DNA of 64,000 nt, taken from positions 1-64,000 of the forward strand of contig NZ_JBILJW010000019.1 of the NCBI RefSeq assembly GCF_044377035.1. The letters run 5' to 3'. Positions 8,963-17,323 of this stretch are shown piece after piece; position 1 is the stretch's first letter; every line of letters starts with the position of its first letter. Under the pieces are notes generated by a model. That model did no database searches. It was not told the DNA's origin and was given only the letters and a program-made list of their open reading frames with translations. The position numbers were made by a program, and so were the translations under genes. Source of the stretch: Silanimonas sp044377035. Lineage in GTDB: Bacteria > Pseudomonadota > Gammaproteobacteria > Xanthomonadales > Xanthomonadaceae.

Positions 8963-9817
8963 TCAGCCCTTCGGCGCGTAGACGAAGAAGGCCGTCAGTG
9001 CAGCGGCCAGTGCGGCCGCGGCGGCGACCAAGAGGTACAGGCCGCTGAGGTCGCGCTTCGTCGCTGGCGTCGCCGGGGCCGCATGCGGCACGTTGATCGA
9101 TGGCATGGAGGTCGGCGTCGAGGTGTCGCGGCGCGCCGGCACCGGTGTATCGCCCGCCTCGCCGCCCTTGCCGAGGCCGGGGGCCTCGAGGACGAATCGC
9201 TGGTCGCCGAGTTCCAACTGGTCGCCCTGCGCCAGCACGGCAGCCCGGACCGCATGCCCGTTGACCCGCACCAGCGCGGTCGGAGACAGCGTGCGTAGCA
9301 CCGCCACGCCATCCTCGATGTCGATTTGCGCGTGGCGGTCCTGCAGGCCGGCGCCGTCGAGGCGGACGTCACTTCCGGCACCTCGCCCCAGCACGCGCGG
9401 TGACGCCAGCGGCAGCGAACGGCCGAACCACGCACCGCTGAGGCCACGCAATGACGCCTTCGGGACACCGGACGCGAGGCCATCGTCGGGTGCCCGGCGG
9501 CGGCTCGGCATCTCGGGGCTTGCGGGTGCCGGCGGCGGCTGGTCCGATTCCACACGCACCTGCACGCCAGCAAGGCACACGAGGTCACCGGCGCGAAGGA
9601 AGGCGATGCGCTTCACGGGCCGGGCGTTGACGATCACCGTGGCGTCCTGCGGCACGGTCAGCCAGCTGCCGCGTCGGCCGGTCGCGAAGACGGCATGCAA
9701 GGGCGAAAGACCCGCGATGGCGACGGTCGTCCCGCCGCCGGCGGCGCTTCCCACGCCGACCTGTCCGTGTTCGAGATTGACCGCGGCATGCTCGCCGTTC
9801 GGAAACGTCAGTCGCAT
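8963..9817 (-). CDS. Tail-anchored FHA-domain protein
   Basis: A 284-residue protein with two forkhead-associated-like segments. The N-terminal one (about 1-95) is degenerate. The second (about 135-225) has RVLGRGAGSDVRLDGAGLQDRHAQI, close to the FHA core GR-x(n)-S-x2-H, and VRVNGHAV. The C-terminus has one membrane helix (about 258-278, LYLLVAAAAALAAALTAFF), so the FHA domains would face the cytoplasm from a tail anchor. FHA domains bind phosphothreonine peptides, but no kinase or type VI gene is nearby to name a partner. ATG 9817 was chosen because the sequence MRLTFPNGEH begins the folded region and GGAGG lies upstream. Confidence 0.75.
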   Translation of the reverse strand: MRLTFPNGEHAAVNLEHGQVGVGSAAGGGTTVAIAGLSPLHAVFATGRRGSWLTVPQDATVIVNARPVKRIAFLRAGDLVCLAGVQVRVESDQPPPAPASPEMPSRRRAPDDGLASGVPKASLRGLSGAWFGRSLPLASPRVLGRGAGSDVRLDGAGLQDRHAQIDIEDGVAVLRTLSPTALVRVNGHAVRAAVLAQGDQLELGDQRFVLEAPGLGKGGEAGDTPVPARRDTSTPTSMPSINVPHAAPATPATKRDLSGLYLLVAAAAALAAALTAFFVYAPKG

Positions 9818-9909
9818 TGGGCCTCCTGCGCGGCGAAAAGGTAACACAGGCTTCACGGGCTGGCCGGCGCGCCACGGCATGGCACAGAATCGCGGGCCAG
9901 GAGGGTCCC

Positions 9910-10185
9910 ATGACCGACATCGACATCCGCCGCAGCCATGCGGTTCCGTTGAAGGAAGCGAAGGCCAAGGTGGAGCGCATCGCCGAACGCATCGCCGAGC
10001 GCTTCGACGTGGACTACGGCTGGAAAGGCAACACGCTGCTGTTCACCCGCAGCGGCGTGGAGGGGCAGATCGCGGTAAGCGCGAAAGAGGTGCACGTGAT
10101 GGTGCGGCTCGGCTTCCTGCTGTTCGCACTGAAGGGGTCCATCGAGCGCGAGATCGACCGCGTGATCGAAGAGCAGTTCCGCTGA
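9910..10185 (+). CDS. Polyhydroxyalkanoic acid system family protein
   Basis: A 91-residue soluble protein starting MTDIDIRRSHAVPL. The sequence pattern (KAKVERIAERIAERFDVDYGWKGNTLLFTRSGVEGQI, then EREIDRVIEEQFR) fits the small family annotated as PHA-granule-region or PHA-system proteins. Their molecular role is not established. It is convergent with the FFLEELY-type gene, and a phasin and a patatin-like lipase follow within 3 kb. That supports a link to polyester or lipid granules. GGAGG upstream of the ATG supports this start over an earlier one. Confidence 0.75.
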   Translation: MTDIDIRRSHAVPLKEAKAKVERIAERIAERFDVDYGWKGNTLLFTRSGVEGQIAVSAKEVHVMVRLGFLLFALKGSIEREIDRVIEEQFR

Positions 10186-10207
10186 AGCCTGACTGCTCTG
10201 CCGCCGC

Positions 10208-10927
10208 CTAGGGGCGGAAAGGGTCGGGGTCACCGGCGAACAGGCGGCGGCTGACCTCCCCCTCGCCACGCGCCACGCGATCGAGGAAGCGGTCGGCGCC
10301 GTCGAGTTTCGCGAAGGCATCGAAGCCCCGCTCGAGGAAGCCCTGCAGCTCCGAAAGCCCGGCGGCGCGCGCCGGCAGCCGCGAAGCGCGAAGCAGGCGG
10401 TGGACGCCGTGGCGCTGCACGGCCGCGTCGAGACTCCGCCCCACCGACACCACCAGCGCGATCTGCCGACGGCGGAGCCGCGGCTGGCCGGCCTCGCGGT
10501 AGACCTCGGCGTAACGCGCCGCATCCAGCTTCGACAAACGTCGTCGGTCCATGGCCCGCACCATGCGCAGGTCGAGCGCGTGGCTCAGCACATGCAGCTC
10601 GATGGCGTCGCGAGCGGCGCGCAGCATGGTTTCCGGCAGCAGGTGGACCATGATCGGCATGATCCGATCGACGTCGCGGTCGCGGCCACTGAAGTCGCGG
10701 TCGGCGTAGAGGTCGCTCAGGAAGAACCGCCCCGCCGCGTGCATCTGCGGGTCCGCCAGCACGTCCGCGAAGCTGCGCTCCAGCCGCTGCGTCTGCCAGG
10801 CGCGCAGCACCGCGAGCCGCGGCGAGGCGTTCTCCTTTCGCACGGCCTGGAACGCTTCCGCACGCCAGTGCAGGCGGCGCGCGATGGCGGATTTCAGTCG
10901 GGCGCGATGGTGGGCGTCGTCGGTCAT
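10208..10927 (-). CDS. FFLEELY-motif protein (here FFLSDLY), function unknown
   Basis: A 239-residue, Arg-rich, mostly helical protein. It contains HAAGRFFLSDLYADRDFSGRD, a variant of the motif that names the FFLEELY family often found beside PHA genes in Xanthomonadales. No catalytic motif is obvious. It is divergent from the patatin-like lipase (113 bp apart) and convergent with the PHA-system protein. I used the ATG at 10927 (MTDDAHHRARL). An in-frame ATG 8 codons upstream is also possible. Confidence 0.65.
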   Translation of the reverse strand: MTDDAHHRARLKSAIARRLHWRAEAFQAVRKENASPRLAVLRAWQTQRLERSFADVLADPQMHAAGRFFLSDLYADRDFSGRDRDVDRIMPIMVHLLPETMLRAARDAIELHVLSHALDLRMVRAMDRRRLSKLDAARYAEVYREAGQPRLRRRQIALVVSVGRSLDAAVQRHGVHRLLRASRLPARAAGLSELQGFLERGFDAFAKLDGADRFLDRVARGEGEVSRRLFAGDPDPFRP

Positions 10928-11005
10928 GGTGGCGGGCAGCCGTCGGGACACCGATCATGCGGCGGCCGTGACGCAGGCGCCAGAACGGCAGCCCGGGTTC
11001 GTGGG

Positions 11006-11011
11006 TAGAAT
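11006..11011 (+). promoter_or_regulatory. Possible -10 element for the patatin gene
   Basis: TAGAAT 30 bp ahead of the patatin start, in the divergent gap 10928-11040. No convincing -35 hexamer is paired with it, so this is only a candidate. Confidence 0.3.
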
Positions 11012-11040
11012 CGGGAAGTTTCTTCACCGTCTGCGAATCG

Positions 11041-12318
11041 ATGCTCGTCGTCCAGCCTGCCCAACCCCGAACGCCCAGCCAGGGCCGCATCGGCCTCGCC
11101 ATCGCCGGCGGTGGCCCGACCGGGGGGATGTACGAGCTCGGCGCCCTGCGCGCGCTCGACCGCGCCATCGAGGGCCTCGACCTCACGCGGCTCGACTGCT
11201 ACGTCGGCGTGAGCTCCGGCGCCTTCATCGCCGCCGGCCTCGTGAACCGCCTGAGCACCGAGGAGATGTGCCGGATCTTCCTCACCGGCGACGCCGACGT
11301 GCATTTCCGGCCGGAGATGTTCCTGAAGCCGGCCATCGGCGAGTACCTGCGCCGGGCGGCCAGCGCACCGAGCCTGCTGTTGAACTGGGCCCGTGAGTCG
11401 CTGGCCGACCCCGCCAACGCCTCGCTGGGCGAACTTCTCACGCGAATGGGCGGCGTGATCCCGAACGGCCTGTTCGACAACACCGATGTCGAGACCTTCC
11501 TGCGCCGCCTGTTCACGACCCAAGGGCGCAGCAACGATTTCCGCGAACTCGACCGCCCGCTCTACGTGGTCGCCGTCGACCTCGACAGCGGCAAGGCGGT
11601 GCGCTTCGGGTCTCGCGACTGGGACGACGTTCCGATCTCGCGCGCCGTGCAGGCCAGCGCCGCCCTGCCCGGCCTGTACCCGCCGGTGTGCATCCGCGAC
11701 CACCACTTCGTGGACGGTGCCCTGCGTCGGACGATGCACGCCTCGGTGGCGCTCGACAAAGGCATCGACCTGTTGCTGGGCGTGAACCCCTTCGTTCCGT
11801 TCAACGCCAGCCGCGGGGGCAAGCGTCCCGCCGGCCTCGACCGACTCGCCGAGGGCGGCCTCCCGGTCGTGCTGTCGCAGACCTTCCGGACGCTGCTGCA
11901 GTCGCGCGTGCAGGTCGGGCTCGAGAAGTACGCCCGCCAGTACCCGGATACCGACCAGATCGTCATGGAGCCGGACGAGGACGATGGCGAGATGTTCTTC
12001 ACCAGCGTCTTCAGCTACGACAACCGCGTGAAGGTCTGCGAGTACGCCTTCCGCGCCACGCTGAAGGACCTGCGCGAGCGCCGCGAGCAGTTGGGGCCGA
12101 TGTTCGCCCGCCACGGCCTGCGGTTGCGCGACGAGATCCTCGATGCGCGCCACCTGTCGATTCTGGATGGCGTCGGGCGCCGTCGCCCGCAAACCGAAAC
12201 CACGGCCCGGCTGCGTCGCTCGCTCGACGACGTCGAGGCCATGCTGCAGCGCGAGGCGCCCGCGGCGAAGCGGGCTGCCACGCGGCGTCGCGGCAGCGCG
12301 CGCAAAGCGCGGCCCTGA
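11041..12318 (+). CDS. Patatin-like phospholipase/lipase
   Basis: A 425-residue protein with a complete patatin catalytic layout. It has the oxyanion loop GGGPTGGMYELG (near residue 25), the nucleophile elbow GVSSG (near residue 58) and the catalytic Asp in the DGA motif (HHFVDGALRR, about residue 222). Patatins hydrolyse acyl esters of phospholipids or glycerides with a Ser-Asp dyad. The C-terminal 130 residues are basic and helical and end in a Lys/Arg/Ala-rich tail (AAKRAATRRRGSARKARP). There is no signal peptide, so a cytoplasmic action is likely, perhaps on granule or membrane lipids given the phasin gene that follows. Confidence 0.85.
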   Translation: MLVVQPAQPRTPSQGRIGLAIAGGGPTGGMYELGALRALDRAIEGLDLTRLDCYVGVSSGAFIAAGLVNRLSTEEMCRIFLTGDADVHFRPEMFLKPAIGEYLRRAASAPSLLLNWARESLADPANASLGELLTRMGGVIPNGLFDNTDVETFLRRLFTTQGRSNDFRELDRPLYVVAVDLDSGKAVRFGSRDWDDVPISRAVQASAALPGLYPPVCIRDHHFVDGALRRTMHASVALDKGIDLLLGVNPFVPFNASRGGKRPAGLDRLAEGGLPVVLSQTFRTLLQSRVQVGLEKYARQYPDTDQIVMEPDEDDGEMFFTSVFSYDNRVKVCEYAFRATLKDLRERREQLGPMFARHGLRLRDEILDARHLSILDGVGRRRPQTETTARLRRSLDDVEAMLQREAPAAKRAATRRRGSARKARP

Positions 12319-12399
12319 GCGCGGCTCTGGTGTGAATGCTCTAGGCACGCTCCCGAGACTGCGCGCACATCACGCTCACCCAAGGTGCAGGAAAGGCTC

Positions 12400-13035
12400 A
12401 TGGCCAAGCTGAAAAAGACGACCCGCAAGTCCCCCTCGGCCGCGGCGTCCAACGCCGACCTCCAGGCCAAGGCCGAGCAGCTCTCCCGCGGCCTTGCCGA
12501 TTCGGCGCAGCAGATCTGGCTGGCCGGCGTCGGTGCGTTCCAGCGCGCCCAGCACGAAGGCTCGAAGCTGTTCGACGCCCTGGTGAAGGAAGGCTCGACG
12601 ATCGAAACCGCCACCCGCAAGCTGGCCACCGGCCGCGTCGATGCGGTTCGTGACGCCGTCGAGGAGCGCGTGGGCACCGTCCGCGAACGCGCCGTCGACA
12701 CCTGGGACCGCCTCGAGAAGGTGTTCGAAGAGCGCGTTCAGCGCGCCCTGACCCGCCTCGGCGTGCCGAGCCGCGAGGACCTCGTCGAGCTCACCGAGCG
12801 CGTCGACCAGCTCACCCGCGCCTTGAAGCAGCGTGGTGCGGCCCCGGTCGCCAAGCCGGCTGCCAAGGCCCCGGCCAAGGCTGCGAAGAAGGCCGCCGCG
12901 AAGCCCGCCAAGAAGGCTGCCAAGAAGGCCGCCAAGCCGGTGAAGAAGGCGACGACGAAGGCCGCCGCCAAGCCGGCCAAGGCCCGAAAGGCCGCGCTCG
13001 CGCCGATCGCTGCCCCCGACGCGCCGCAGGGCTGA
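12400..13035 (+). CDS. Phasin-family protein with Lys/Ala-rich (PhaF-like) tail
   Basis: A 211-residue protein. Residues 1-140 are amphipathic helix typical of phasins (SAQQIWLAGVGAFQRAQHEGSKLFDALVKEGS), with a coiled segment near EDLVELTERVDQLTRAL. Residues 145-205 are an AAKPAKKAAKKAAK-type repeat like the histone-H1-like DNA-binding tail of PhaF. In the family the helix coats PHA granules and the tail tethers them to the nucleoid. The start at 12400 has GGAAAGG upstream and is preferred to an ATG five codons earlier. A strong terminator follows. Confidence 0.85.
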   Translation: MAKLKKTTRKSPSAAASNADLQAKAEQLSRGLADSAQQIWLAGVGAFQRAQHEGSKLFDALVKEGSTIETATRKLATGRVDAVRDAVEERVGTVRERAVDTWDRLEKVFEERVQRALTRLGVPSREDLVELTERVDQLTRALKQRGAAPVAKPAAKAPAKAAKKAAAKPAKKAAKKAAKPVKKATTKAAAKPAKARKAALAPIAAPDAPQG

Positions 13036-13111
13036 GCCCGGTTTCGCCCGCCGTCCTGGGGACGTAGGCTCCCTCCCCGCACACGGCCCCCGGATCGCGG
13101 GCACCCCAACG

Positions 13112-13141
13112 ACACGACGCCTACGGGCGTCGTGTTTTTTT
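13112..13141 (+). terminator. Rho-independent terminator after the phasin gene
   Basis: A perfect 10-bp stem (ACACGACGCC/GGCGTCGTGT) closes on the stable tetraloop TACG and is followed by an uninterrupted run of seven T residues (13135-13141). This is a textbook intrinsic terminator. Confidence 0.92.
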
Positions 13142-13190
13142 GTGCCCATCGACGGGCTACCCTCTGCGACCGCTCCAACCGCTGGCACCT

Positions 13191-14183
13191 ATGTCCATCG
13201 TTGTTTCGATCCTCATCGCCGTCGCCGTCGCCGTGGCCCTCGTGCTCGGCAGCCGGCTGTGGTTCGACCGCGTGCAAAAGCGGGCCCATGCGCAACGCAT
13301 CGGCATCGAGGCCCTCGACGTCCGCCGCTGGCGGGAAGCCCTCGACCTGCTCGTCCAGGCCCTCGCCAAGGACGGGTACACGCAGGCCGCAGAGGTCACC
13401 GGCCCAAGCGGGATGCCGCTCGCCGAGCGCCATCTTTCCCGCGGCAACAGCCGCGTATTGCTGATCTACAAGCACGGCACCAGCTACCTCATCGGCCCAG
13501 CCGCCTTGCTGGACGCCGAACGCCGCCGCCAGGAGGCGGAGATGGACGAGGTCATCGTGGCCACGCTTGGCAGCCTCGATGGCGACGCGCTCGCGCAGGC
13601 GGCCCGGATGAAGGTGGCTTGCCTCGACGGTCCGACCGTGTGGTCGAAGGTGCGGGACATCCTCGACAGCGGGACGCAGGAGGCGGTGGCCGCGGAGGCC
13701 GAAGCCCTGGTCGAACGTCCGCGGCGCCTGGCCACCATCGCCGCCTCCGTGCTCGGTCTCGGCATCGTGGTGTGGGGCGGCAACCTCGACCCGTCGTCGA
13801 TCGCCTCGTTCGCGGCACCGGAGCCATCGCCGCCGATGGCGGCACCAGCACCGGCACCGGCACCCGCCGCTTCCGCAGGGGCGACGAGCGCCACGCCCAC
13901 GCCGGCCAACCCCGCCTCCGCTGCCCCGCAAGCCATGGCCGCCAGCAGCGACGAGGAACGGCGTGGCGCACTGGCCAAGGCCATCACCGCGCTGCCGGAG
14001 GTCCAGCGGGCCAGTTGGTCCAGCGGCAGCACCATGATCGTCGCCTTGCGGCCCCGCATCAGCATCGACCGCGGCATGGAAGCGACCTGTGCGCTCACCG
14101 CCGATTATCCGTTCCTGCGGGACGTCCGCCTGCAGATGGAGGCCAGTGGCGGGACCGAGGTGCGCTGGCGCCGCTGCAACTGA
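13191..14183 (+). CDS. Membrane protein with Mrr/restriction-endonuclease-like fold
   Basis: A 330-residue protein. A membrane helix at the N-terminus (about 2-20) is followed by a region resembling the Mrr-type PD-(D/E)XK fold (about 40-155). The signs are WREALDLLVQALAKDGY, then RVLLIYKHGTSYLIGPAALL with K94 at the expected lysine, then VATLGSLDGDALAQAARMKVACLDGPTVW, like the family tail. The usual catalytic Asp is not obvious, so nuclease activity is doubtful. A second membrane helix lies at about 183-197, then a Pro/Ala-rich linker (about 205-255) and a small C-terminal domain with two cysteines. It was assigned by pattern, not by search, and its role is unknown. Confidence 0.55.
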   Translation: MSIVVSILIAVAVAVALVLGSRLWFDRVQKRAHAQRIGIEALDVRRWREALDLLVQALAKDGYTQAAEVTGPSGMPLAERHLSRGNSRVLLIYKHGTSYLIGPAALLDAERRRQEAEMDEVIVATLGSLDGDALAQAARMKVACLDGPTVWSKVRDILDSGTQEAVAAEAEALVERPRRLATIAASVLGLGIVVWGGNLDPSSIASFAAPEPSPPMAAPAPAPAPAASAGATSATPTPANPASAAPQAMAASSDEERRGALAKAITALPEVQRASWSSGSTMIVALRPRISIDRGMEATCALTADYPFLRDVRLQMEASGGTEVRWRRCN

Positions 14184-14213
14184 GGCCCCCACCCCAGCGC
14201 TGCCCGTAAAGCA

Positions 14214-14237
14214 GAAGGCCCGCTTGCGCGGGCCTTC
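14214..14237. terminator. Bidirectional hairpin between convergent genes
   Basis: A 10-bp perfect stem (GAAGGCCCGC/GCGGGCCTTC) with loop TTGC separates the Mrr-like gene and the reductase gene, which converge here. The plus strand continues CGCCGTTTT, a modest T tract. Confidence 0.65.
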
Positions 14238-14261
14238 GCCGTTTTCCACCTTTCGGAGCGT

Positions 14262-16250
14262 TTACCAGTGCACGCCGCGCATCAGCGCCGCGAAGGCGAT
14301 CTGCTCGTTCGAGGGCTTCTCGCCCTCGCGCATGCCCTTGATGCCCTTGGCCGCCGCCGAGTCGGGGAACAGCTCGTAGGCGGTGTTCATGACGATCTCG
14401 TAGGCCTTCGGCGCCACCGAGTTCAGCACCGAGGCGAAAATGCCAAGGCGTGTCGCGACGCGGCTGGAGCGGGTGATCACCGCATCGACGATGAGGTCGG
14501 CGGCCTCTTCTGGGGTCAAGGTCGGCACCGAGTCGTACATCTTGGTCGGCGCGATCATCGGCGTCTTCACCAGCGGCATGTTGATGGTGGTGAACGCGAT
14601 GTTCTTGCCCGACAGCTCGCCCTGGGCGCAGCGGCTGAACGCGTCCAACGCCGCCTTCGAAGCCACGTAGGCCGAGAAGCGCGGCGAATTGGCGAGCACG
14701 CCGATCGACGAGATGTTGATGATGTGGCCGCCGCGGCGCTCGATCATCGCCGGCAGCACGCCCATGATCAGGCGCAGGCTGCCGAAGTAGTTCAGCTGCA
14801 TCGTCCGCTCGAAGTCATGGAAGCGGTCGAAGCTGAGTTCGATCGAACGACGGATGGAGCGGCCGGCGTTGTTGATCAGGATGTCGACCGGGCCGATCTC
14901 CGCTTGCACCTTCTGGATCAGCTCGTCGCAGCTGGCGAGGTCGGTGAGGTCGGCGGTGTAGGCGAAGCACTTCCCGCCCTTGGCCTTGATCTCGTCGCGG
15001 GCCTTGAACAGTTCCTCCTCGCCGCGAGCCACGATGACGACCTTGCCGCCGGCATCGGCGATCTTGTGGGCGGCGGCGAGACCGATACCCGACGAACCGC
15101 CGGTGATGAGCACCACTTTGTTCTCGACCTTGCCGCGCAGCGAGCGATCGATGAACAGGTCCGGATCGAGGTGGCGCTCCCAGTAGTCCCACAGGCGCCA
15201 GGCGTAGGTGTCGAGCTTCGGCACCGTGATGCCGCTGCCCTTCAGCGCACGCTCCACTTCACGGGTGTCGAAGCGCGTCGGGTAGGTGATGTAGCCCAGC
15301 GCCTCGCGCGGGATCTTCAGGTCCTTCAGCACGGCCTTGGAGAAGCGCTGCACTGGCGGCAGGTTCTTGATGGCGCTGCGGATGTAGCCCGGCACCACGG
15401 CGAACATGCGCGCATCGATGCGCATGCTCATCTCCGGCGCGTGGGCCGCGCGGGCGAAGGTGTTCATCACCTCGCCGATGCGCTCCGGGTCCGGATCCAC
15501 CAGGTGGAAGCACTTGCCGTCGAGGCCGCGCTTGTGGGCGATGTGGTCCATCGCGTCCACCACGAAATCGACCGGAACGAGGTTGATCTTGCCGCCCTCG
15601 ATGCCGAGCGTCGGCATCCACTGCGGCAGGGTCTGCCGCATCTTCTTGATCAGCGAGAACAGGTAGTACGGGCCGTCGATCTTGTCGATCTCGCCGGTCT
15701 TGCTGTGGCCGATGACGACGCCGGGGCGGTAGATGCGGTACGGCACCGGGCAGGACGTGCGCACCAGGCCTTCGGAATCGTGCTTGGTGCGGAAGTACGG
15801 GTCGTTCAGGCCTTCGGCCTCGTCGAACATGTCCTCACGGAACACGCCGGGGTAGAGACCGGCCGCTGCGATCGAGCTGGTGTGGTGGAAGCACACGGCC
15901 TTGACCACGCCAGCGAACTCCATCGCGTGCTTGGTGCCTTCCACGTTCGCAATTCGCTGCGACTCGGCGTCGGCCGTGAGGTCGTAGATCGCCGCCAGAT
16001 GGAAGACATGCTTCACCTTGCCGGTGAGCGACCTCAGCTGCGTGGCCGTGAGGCCGAGCTTCGCCTTGGCGAGATCACCGACAACCGGGAGCACCCGCTT
16101 GCGGTCCCAACCCATCTTCGCGGCGGTCTCTTCGAACTTCTTCTGCGAGCCCTTGCGGACGAGGACGTGGATCTGCCCCTTGCGCGCCAGCAGCTTACTG
16201 ACCAGGAACCGACCGATGAAGCCGGTGCCGCCGGTCACGAAATACGTCAT
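14262..16250 (-). CDS. Alcohol-forming fatty acyl-CoA reductase, two-domain SDR (Marinobacter Maqu_2507 type)
   Basis: A 662-residue fusion of two short-chain-dehydrogenase domains. Domain 1 (about 1-350) has TGGTGFIGRFLVSKLLARKG, FHLAAIYDL and the YxxxK motif YFRTK. Domain 2 (about 372-620) has ITGGSSGIGLAAA, NNAGRSIRRS, NISSIGVL and YVASK. Length and long stretches (HDFERTMQLNYFGS, VDFVVDAMDHIAHK) match the Marinobacter fatty acyl-CoA reductase that reduces acyl-CoA to fatty alcohol with NADPH for wax-ester synthesis. It is divergent from the acyl-CoA-binding protein (162-bp gap). The start ATG at 16250 has GAGAGGGTG upstream. No wax ester synthase lies in the window. Substrate preference is inferred from homology recalled, not tested. 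Confidence 0.85.
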   Translation of the reverse strand: MTYFVTGGTGFIGRFLVSKLLARKGQIHVLVRKGSQKKFEETAAKMGWDRKRVLPVVGDLAKAKLGLTATQLRSLTGKVKHVFHLAAIYDLTADAESQRIANVEGTKHAMEFAGVVKAVCFHHTSSIAAAGLYPGVFREDMFDEAEGLNDPYFRTKHDSEGLVRTSCPVPYRIYRPGVVIGHSKTGEIDKIDGPYYLFSLIKKMRQTLPQWMPTLGIEGGKINLVPVDFVVDAMDHIAHKRGLDGKCFHLVDPDPERIGEVMNTFARAAHAPEMSMRIDARMFAVVPGYIRSAIKNLPPVQRFSKAVLKDLKIPREALGYITYPTRFDTREVERALKGSGITVPKLDTYAWRLWDYWERHLDPDLFIDRSLRGKVENKVVLITGGSSGIGLAAAHKIADAGGKVVIVARGEEELFKARDEIKAKGGKCFAYTADLTDLASCDELIQKVQAEIGPVDILINNAGRSIRRSIELSFDRFHDFERTMQLNYFGSLRLIMGVLPAMIERRGGHIINISSIGVLANSPRFSAYVASKAALDAFSRCAQGELSGKNIAFTTINMPLVKTPMIAPTKMYDSVPTLTPEEAADLIVDAVITRSSRVATRLGIFASVLNSVAPKAYEIVMNTAYELFPDSAAAKGIKGMREGEKPSNEQIAFAALMRGVHW

Positions 16251-16353
16251 GTCACCCTCTCCCCGGAACGACCATGGACCAAGTCCCGCAGGCGTGCGGG
16301 ATGCCCGGTTACGTTGCCAGAGGCGCACGCAAACGACAAACGGCGCGGGTGCG

Positions 16354-16382
16354 TTGACCGGCCCGGGGGGGCGTGCTATCTC
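16354..16382 (+). promoter_or_regulatory. Candidate promoter of the acyl-CoA-binding protein gene
   Basis: TTGACC (16354-16359) and TATCTC (16377-16382) are separated by 17 bp, 31 bp ahead of the ATG at 16413. It lies in the divergent gap shared with the reductase gene, so a regulator bound here could control both. Confidence 0.45.
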
Positions 16383-16412
16383 AGCGTTCGCTGTCAGCCC
16401 CGGATCGCCGCA

Positions 16413-16670
16413 ATGCCCGACCTCAAGACCCAGTTCGAACAGGCCAAGGACGCCGTGATGGCCCTGGCCGAGCGTCCCGACAACGACACGCTGCTGCGAC
16501 TTTATGCGCTCTACAAGCAGGGCTCGGAGGGCGACGTCAACGGCGCGCGGCCCGGCTTCTTCGATTTCGTCGGCAACGCCAAGTACGAGGCCTGGGAGAA
16601 GCTCAAGGGCACCAAGCCGGACGAGGCGATGAAGAAGTACGTCGATCTCGTGAAGAAGCTGACGGCCTGA
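16413..16670 (+). CDS. Acyl-CoA-binding protein (ACBP)
   Basis: An 85-residue four-helix acyl-CoA carrier. The conserved ACBP signature is present: LLRLYALYKQGSEGD, then GFFDFVGNAKYEAWEKLKG, then KKYVDLVKKL. ACBPs bind long-chain acyl-CoA tightly and deliver it to enzymes. They are common in eukaryotes and scattered in bacteria. The gene is divergent from the fatty acyl-CoA reductase and 22 bp upstream of a TetR regulator. This suggests it feeds acyl-CoA to the reductase and that the three genes are one regulated unit. Confidence 0.93.
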   Translation: MPDLKTQFEQAKDAVMALAERPDNDTLLRLYALYKQGSEGDVNGARPGFFDFVGNAKYEAWEKLKGTKPDEAMKKYVDLVKKLTA

Positions 16671-16692
16671 CGGCCGGCCTGCGACCACCCCG

Positions 16693-17319
16693 ATGGCTCC
16701 CCAGACCCGGCAACGGATCCTCGACTGCGCCTTGGCGATGTTCAACGCCCAGGGCGAGCCGAACGTGACCACGAACCATATCGCCGACGAGCTGGAGATC
16801 AGCCCGGGCAACCTCTACTACCACTTCCGCAACAAGGACGACATCATCGAGCAGCTCTTCGGGCGCTTCGAGGAGCGCATCGGTGAGGCGATGACGGTGC
16901 CGGAGGGCCGGCTGCCGGGGCTCGAGGACATCTGGTTGCAGATGCACCTCGTCTTCGAGTGCATCTGGGACAACCGCTTCCTGTACCGCGACCTGGTCGA
17001 CATCCTGAGCCGCAACCGTCGGCTGCGGATGCGTTTCGCGCGCATCCTGAAGCGCGCGACGGACAACGCCAGCTCGGTGATCCGCGGCCTCTCGCAGGCC
17101 GGGGTCCTTCGCGCGTCGGCGGCGGAGATGGACGCACTGGCGACCAACATCCTGCTGGTCGCCACCTTCTGGCTGAACTACGGCGCTGCGCGCGGCGACC
17201 AGGACGAGGCGAAATCCATCCGCCAGGGCATCGTGCAGATGATGATGCTGATCTCGCCCTTCCTGCGCGATGCCGAGCGTGTCCACCTGAACACGCTCAG
17301 CCAGGCTTACCAGGACTGA
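16693..17319 (+). CDS. TetR/AcrR-family transcriptional regulator
   Basis: A 208-residue regulator with an N-terminal TetR helix-turn-helix (about 8-52: TRQRILDCALAMFNAQG, TTNHIADELEISPGNLYYHFRNKDDII). The C-terminal helical ligand domain is hydrophobic and rich in aromatic and leucine residues. It is co-directional with the ACBP gene (22 bp apart). Many TetR proteins in lipid loci respond to acyl-CoA. That it represses the reductase/ACBP pair is an inference from position. Confidence 0.88.
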   Translation: MAPQTRQRILDCALAMFNAQGEPNVTTNHIADELEISPGNLYYHFRNKDDIIEQLFGRFEERIGEAMTVPEGRLPGLEDIWLQMHLVFECIWDNRFLYRDLVDILSRNRRLRMRFARILKRATDNASSVIRGLSQAGVLRASAAEMDALATNILLVATFWLNYGAARGDQDEAKSIRQGIVQMMMLISPFLRDAERVHLNTLSQAYQD

Positions 17320-17323
17320 CGCC

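Noticed and set aside
11041..12318. Patatin-like gene as the missing wax ester synthase or PHA depolymerase
   Set aside because: It has patatin GGGxxG and GxSxG motifs, not the HHxxxDG of WS/DGAT or the depolymerase lipase box context.
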